NCBI GenBank assembly: GCA_044344975.1
Contig: JBIJBY010000022.1
Span: forward strand, 1-14,612
Direction: 5' to 3'
Origin: IMCC26077 sp044344975
GTDB taxonomy: Bacteria; Actinomycetota; Actinomycetes; Nanopelagicales; Nanopelagicaceae
Length of the DNA stretch: 14,612 nt
The notes under the pieces were generated by a model. The model did not search any database. It was given only the letters and a program-made list of their open reading frames with translations, and was not told where the DNA came from. The translations under genes and the position numbers were made by a program. The stretch's first letter is position 1. Each line of letters begins with the position of its first letter. This document shows positions 12,263-14,612 of the stretch, piece after piece.

Positions 12263-14368
12263 ATGTTCGAGAAACTTGGCCATTTAGTAGCACGCAAAAG
12301 CAAACTGGTGCTCCTTATTTCAGTTCTTACTTTGATCGTAGCGGGAGCGATCGGTTTTCAGGCTTTTGGAAAACTAGATGGCGGCGGATATAACGATCCA
12401 AAGAGCGAATCTTCACGAGCTTTCGAATATCTCAAATCTGATTTCCAAGTTAAAGATCCTGCTGTTTTGCTGGTTATCGATTCTCCCACCACAAATGCTG
12501 ATGATTCATTGGTCCGACAAGCAGTAACTTCTATTGTCAGCGAAATTTCCACAATCGAAGGTGTCGACAACACTCTCTCCTACTGGTCGACTGGCGCCCC
12601 ACAATTGTTAAGTGCTGACAAAAAAGCAGGCTACCTATTTGTCTACGGTGTTGATGAATCTTTTGATGGCTTGAGTAATGTGGCAAAACAAGTAGAAAAG
12701 AAAATTGGTAGTAAGTACAAAGACTTATCCATTTACTACACAGGAACGGGTGCCGTCGGTGATGCTATTAACACTAAAATCAGCGAGGACCTCAAGAAAT
12801 CAGAGGCAATTGCAATTCCACTGACATTCCTCTTGTTGCTTTTCGTGTTCGGCGGACTCATTGCATCAGGCATGCCTCTTATTGTTGGCATTAGCGCGAT
12901 TTTAGGTTCTTTTTTCATTATCTATCTTTTGACGCTCATCACTGATGTAAGCATTTACGCGTTAAATCTCATTACTGGACTTGGGCTTGGCCTTGGCATC
13001 GATTACTCGCTCCTGATTGTCAATCGATTCCGGGAAGAATTCCATCAAGGCAAAAGCATCTACGATGCCATCGTCAAAACGGTTGCCACCGCCGGACGAA
13101 CGGTTTTCTTCTCGGGCCTTACGGTTTTGGTAACCCTCGCCTCACTTCTGCTTTTCCCACTTAATTTTCTCAAATCTTTTGGATATGCCGGCATAGCTGT
13201 CGTTGCCCTTGCAGTACTGGGGGCGCTGGTTCCACTGCCTGCAACATTGGCGCTCCTCGGGAAGCGAATTGACTCCTGGGCGATTAGAAAATCTTCAATC
13301 ACTCCTAAAGAGAATGGTCGCTGGGCTGATCTTGCTCGCTTTGTGATGCGCAAACCACTATCGATCACGCTACTTACTCTTATTGTTTTAGGAATCCTTG
13401 CATCGCCAATCCGCAATATTGCCTTCGGTCAGACCGATGTGACAGTTCTGCCTAAAACTCATCCAATTGCAATGACATCTGTATTGATCGATGAGCGCTT
13501 TCCTGGTCGCGAAGCAACGCCAATTGAATTTCTTTTCGTAAATGGAGAGAAATTGCTCGCTCCTCAAGAGATTGATATTTACAAAAACCAAATCAAAGAA
13601 GTTCCAGGAATTATTGAAGTAACAGGCAATACCACTGCTAATGGAATAATTAGATTTCAAGCAGTGCACAAAATGAGCCCACGCACTTCGGCTGCGCAAG
13701 CTTTAATCAATGATATTCGCTCAATACCAGCGCCAGAAGGTTTACTCATTGGTGGAGTTGCCGCTGACTACACCGACACTCAGAATGGAATTGCGCGCGC
13801 ACTCCCATGGGCTCTTGGTTGGGTTTTCCTGAGCGTCTTAATCTTGCTATTCGCTTTCACTGGTTCAATAATTTTACCAATCAAAGCAATACTTCTCAAT
13901 GTATTGTCTTTGAGTGCAACCCTTGGTGTGATTACATGGATTTTCATCGAAGGTAACCTGGTTAAATTCTTTGGTGATTTCACTATCACCGGTACCGTGG
14001 ATACCGGAATGATTATTTTGATGGTCTTGACTACCTTCGGTCTATCTATGGACTACGAGGTCTTCTTGCTCTCAAGAATCAAAGAAGAGTACGACCGGCG
14101 AGGCGACAATACTGAAGCCGTCGCATATGGCCTTCAGAAATCTGCTCGGATTGTGACCGCAGCTGCGATGATTCTCTCAGTAGTCTTTGCCGCTTTCATT
14201 CTCAGCGGAGTGACTTCTATAAAGATCCTGGGGCTTGGCGTCGCATTCGCGATTCTTCTGGATGCAACTATCGTGCGCGCTCTCCTAGTTCCTGCTCTCA
14301 TGCGCATGTTTGGCAAAGCTAACTGGTGGGCTCCAGCCGGGCTCAAACGCTTTTCCATCTCACACTAG
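12263..14368 (+). CDS. MMPL family (RND superfamily) membrane transporter
   Basis: A 701-aa proton-driven exporter of the MmpL/HpnN branch of the RND superfamily, which moves lipids or other hydrophobic compounds out of the inner membrane. It has the duplicated RND layout: helix 1 (about 13-35), a periplasmic domain (about 40-180), then five or six helices. These include the GLGLGIDYSLLIVNRFREE block with D247-Y248. After helix 7 (about 370-387) come a second periplasmic domain and a second helix bundle, with TFGLSMDYEVFLLSRIKEEY carrying D597-Y598. Both Asp-Tyr pairs of the proton relay known from MmpL3 are intact. Length is normal. The ATG is preceded by GGAAAG. It lies divergently from a TetR remnant, a classic local-repressor arrangement. 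The substrate cannot be deduced. Confidence 0.93.
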   Translation: MFEKLGHLVARKSKLVLLISVLTLIVAGAIGFQAFGKLDGGGYNDPKSESSRAFEYLKSDFQVKDPAVLLVIDSPTTNADDSLVRQAVTSIVSEISTIEGVDNTLSYWSTGAPQLLSADKKAGYLFVYGVDESFDGLSNVAKQVEKKIGSKYKDLSIYYTGTGAVGDAINTKISEDLKKSEAIAIPLTFLLLLFVFGGLIASGMPLIVGISAILGSFFIIYLLTLITDVSIYALNLITGLGLGLGIDYSLLIVNRFREEFHQGKSIYDAIVKTVATAGRTVFFSGLTVLVTLASLLLFPLNFLKSFGYAGIAVVALAVLGALVPLPATLALLGKRIDSWAIRKSSITPKENGRWADLARFVMRKPLSITLLTLIVLGILASPIRNIAFGQTDVTVLPKTHPIAMTSVLIDERFPGREATPIEFLFVNGEKLLAPQEIDIYKNQIKEVPGIIEVTGNTTANGIIRFQAVHKMSPRTSAAQALINDIRSIPAPEGLLIGGVAADYTDTQNGIARALPWALGWVFLSVLILLFAFTGSIILPIKAILLNVLSLSATLGVITWIFIEGNLVKFFGDFTITGTVDTGMIILMVLTTFGLSMDYEVFLLSRIKEEYDRRGDNTEAVAYGLQKSARIVTAAAMILSVVFAAFILSGVTSIKILGLGVAFAILLDATIVRALLVPALMRMFGKANWWAPAGLKRFSISH

Positions 14369-14382
14369 CCATCAACTAGACT
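14353..14382 (+). promoter_or_regulatory. Candidate leaderless promoter of purU
   Basis: TAGACT (14377-14382, fits TANNNT) ends 6 bases before ATG 14389, with TTCCAT (14353-14358) at an 18-bp spacing as a possible -35, inside the end of the MMPL gene. No Shine-Dalgarno is present in the 20-base gap (14369-14388). Confidence 0.4.
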
Positions 14383-14388
14383 AGCCCG

Positions 14389-14612
14389 ATGGAATTGCTA
14401 GCAACCTTCACATGCAAGGACACTTCGGGAATCGTTCATACGATGACCGATGCAGTCTTGAAATGCAATGGAAATATTATTGAGAATCAGCAATTCACTG
14501 ATCCCATTACTGGTCTCTTCTGCATGCGCACTCGATTTACGACTGAAACTTCGCTCGTAGCAGCTGAGAAAATCTTGCGAACCGAACTCACTCGGTTCGC
14601 ACCAGAATTAAA
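14389..14612 (+). CDS. purU: Formyltetrahydrofolate deformylase, N-terminal fragment (cut by window edge)
   Basis: The first 74 codons are present. The peptide begins MELLATFTCKDTSGIVHTMT and continues DAVLKCNGNIIENQQFTDPITGLFCMRTRF. This is the N-terminal ACT domain of PurU: the CxDxxGIV turn, the GGNI-like NGNIIE strand, the DQH-like NQQFTD and the G-x-F-x-M-R strand are all characteristic. PurU hydrolyses 10-formyl-THF to THF and formate, keeping the one-carbon pool balanced; its ACT domain senses the methionine/glycine balance in E. coli. The catalytic formyltransferase-like domain is beyond the window. It follows the MMPL gene by 20 bp but probably has its own promoter. Confidence 0.88.
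   Translation, partial: MELLATFTCKDTSGIVHTMTDAVLKCNGNIIENQQFTDPITGLFCMRTRFTTETSLVAAEKILRTELTRFAPEL

Overview
The window reads as core chromosome of a lower-GC Actinomycetota (Actinobacteria). The gene neighbourhoods (galU / MoeA-like Glp / RimJ-like / SepX-GlpR; FmdB beside CopC and CtaG; metG-rsmI opposite a protein mannosyltransferase) are typical of that phylum. Base composition is close to even, and codon use is far from the high-GC pattern of Streptomyces or Mycobacterium. The compact layout, with gaps of 0 to 110 bases and many stop/start overlaps, would suit a streamlined planktonic actinobacterium such as the freshwater acI/Nanopelagicales group. That lineage guess is inference. No tRNA, rRNA, CRISPR array, insertion sequence, prophage or long gene-free stretch is visible.

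Left part (1-3869): a minus-strand operon runs rsmI > metG > tatD (tatD cut by the left edge), with every junction overlapping. Opposite it, 33 bp away, is a Pmt-type protein O-mannosyltransferase.

Middle (3889-7477): a minus-strand cluster runs galU > MoeA-like protein > RimJ-like acetyltransferase > SepX/GlpR-like membrane protein. The MoeA-like protein lacks the whole segment that should carry the active-site MDGYA motif, and its other cofactor-binding motifs are altered. It therefore looks like a structural gephyrin-like partner (Glp) of the adjacent SepX/GlpR protein, acting in cell division, and not a molybdenum cofactor enzyme. A short 5-formyltetrahydrofolate cyclo-ligase gene diverges from galU.

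Right-middle (7478-11401): an acyl-CoA dehydrogenase follows a copper/cytochrome oxidase assembly pair (CopC > CopD-CtaG fusion). The CopC has no histidine at all. A zinc-ribbon FmdB protein diverges from copC.

Right end (11441-14612): two tiny open frames overlap on opposite strands, and at most one is likely to be real. Next is a TetR-family regulator broken by a frameshift plus loss of the DNA-recognition region. An MMPL/RND exporter diverges from it, with a 15-bp near-palindrome (candidate operator) at the shared promoter. The start of purU (formyltetrahydrofolate deformylase) is cut by the right edge.

Several genes (pmt, cyclo-ligase, tetR remnant, purU) have a TANNNT -10 box 5-7 bases before the start codon and no Shine-Dalgarno sequence, suggesting leaderless mRNAs. 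Others (copC, fmdB, rsmI, MMPL) have clear Shine-Dalgarno sequences.
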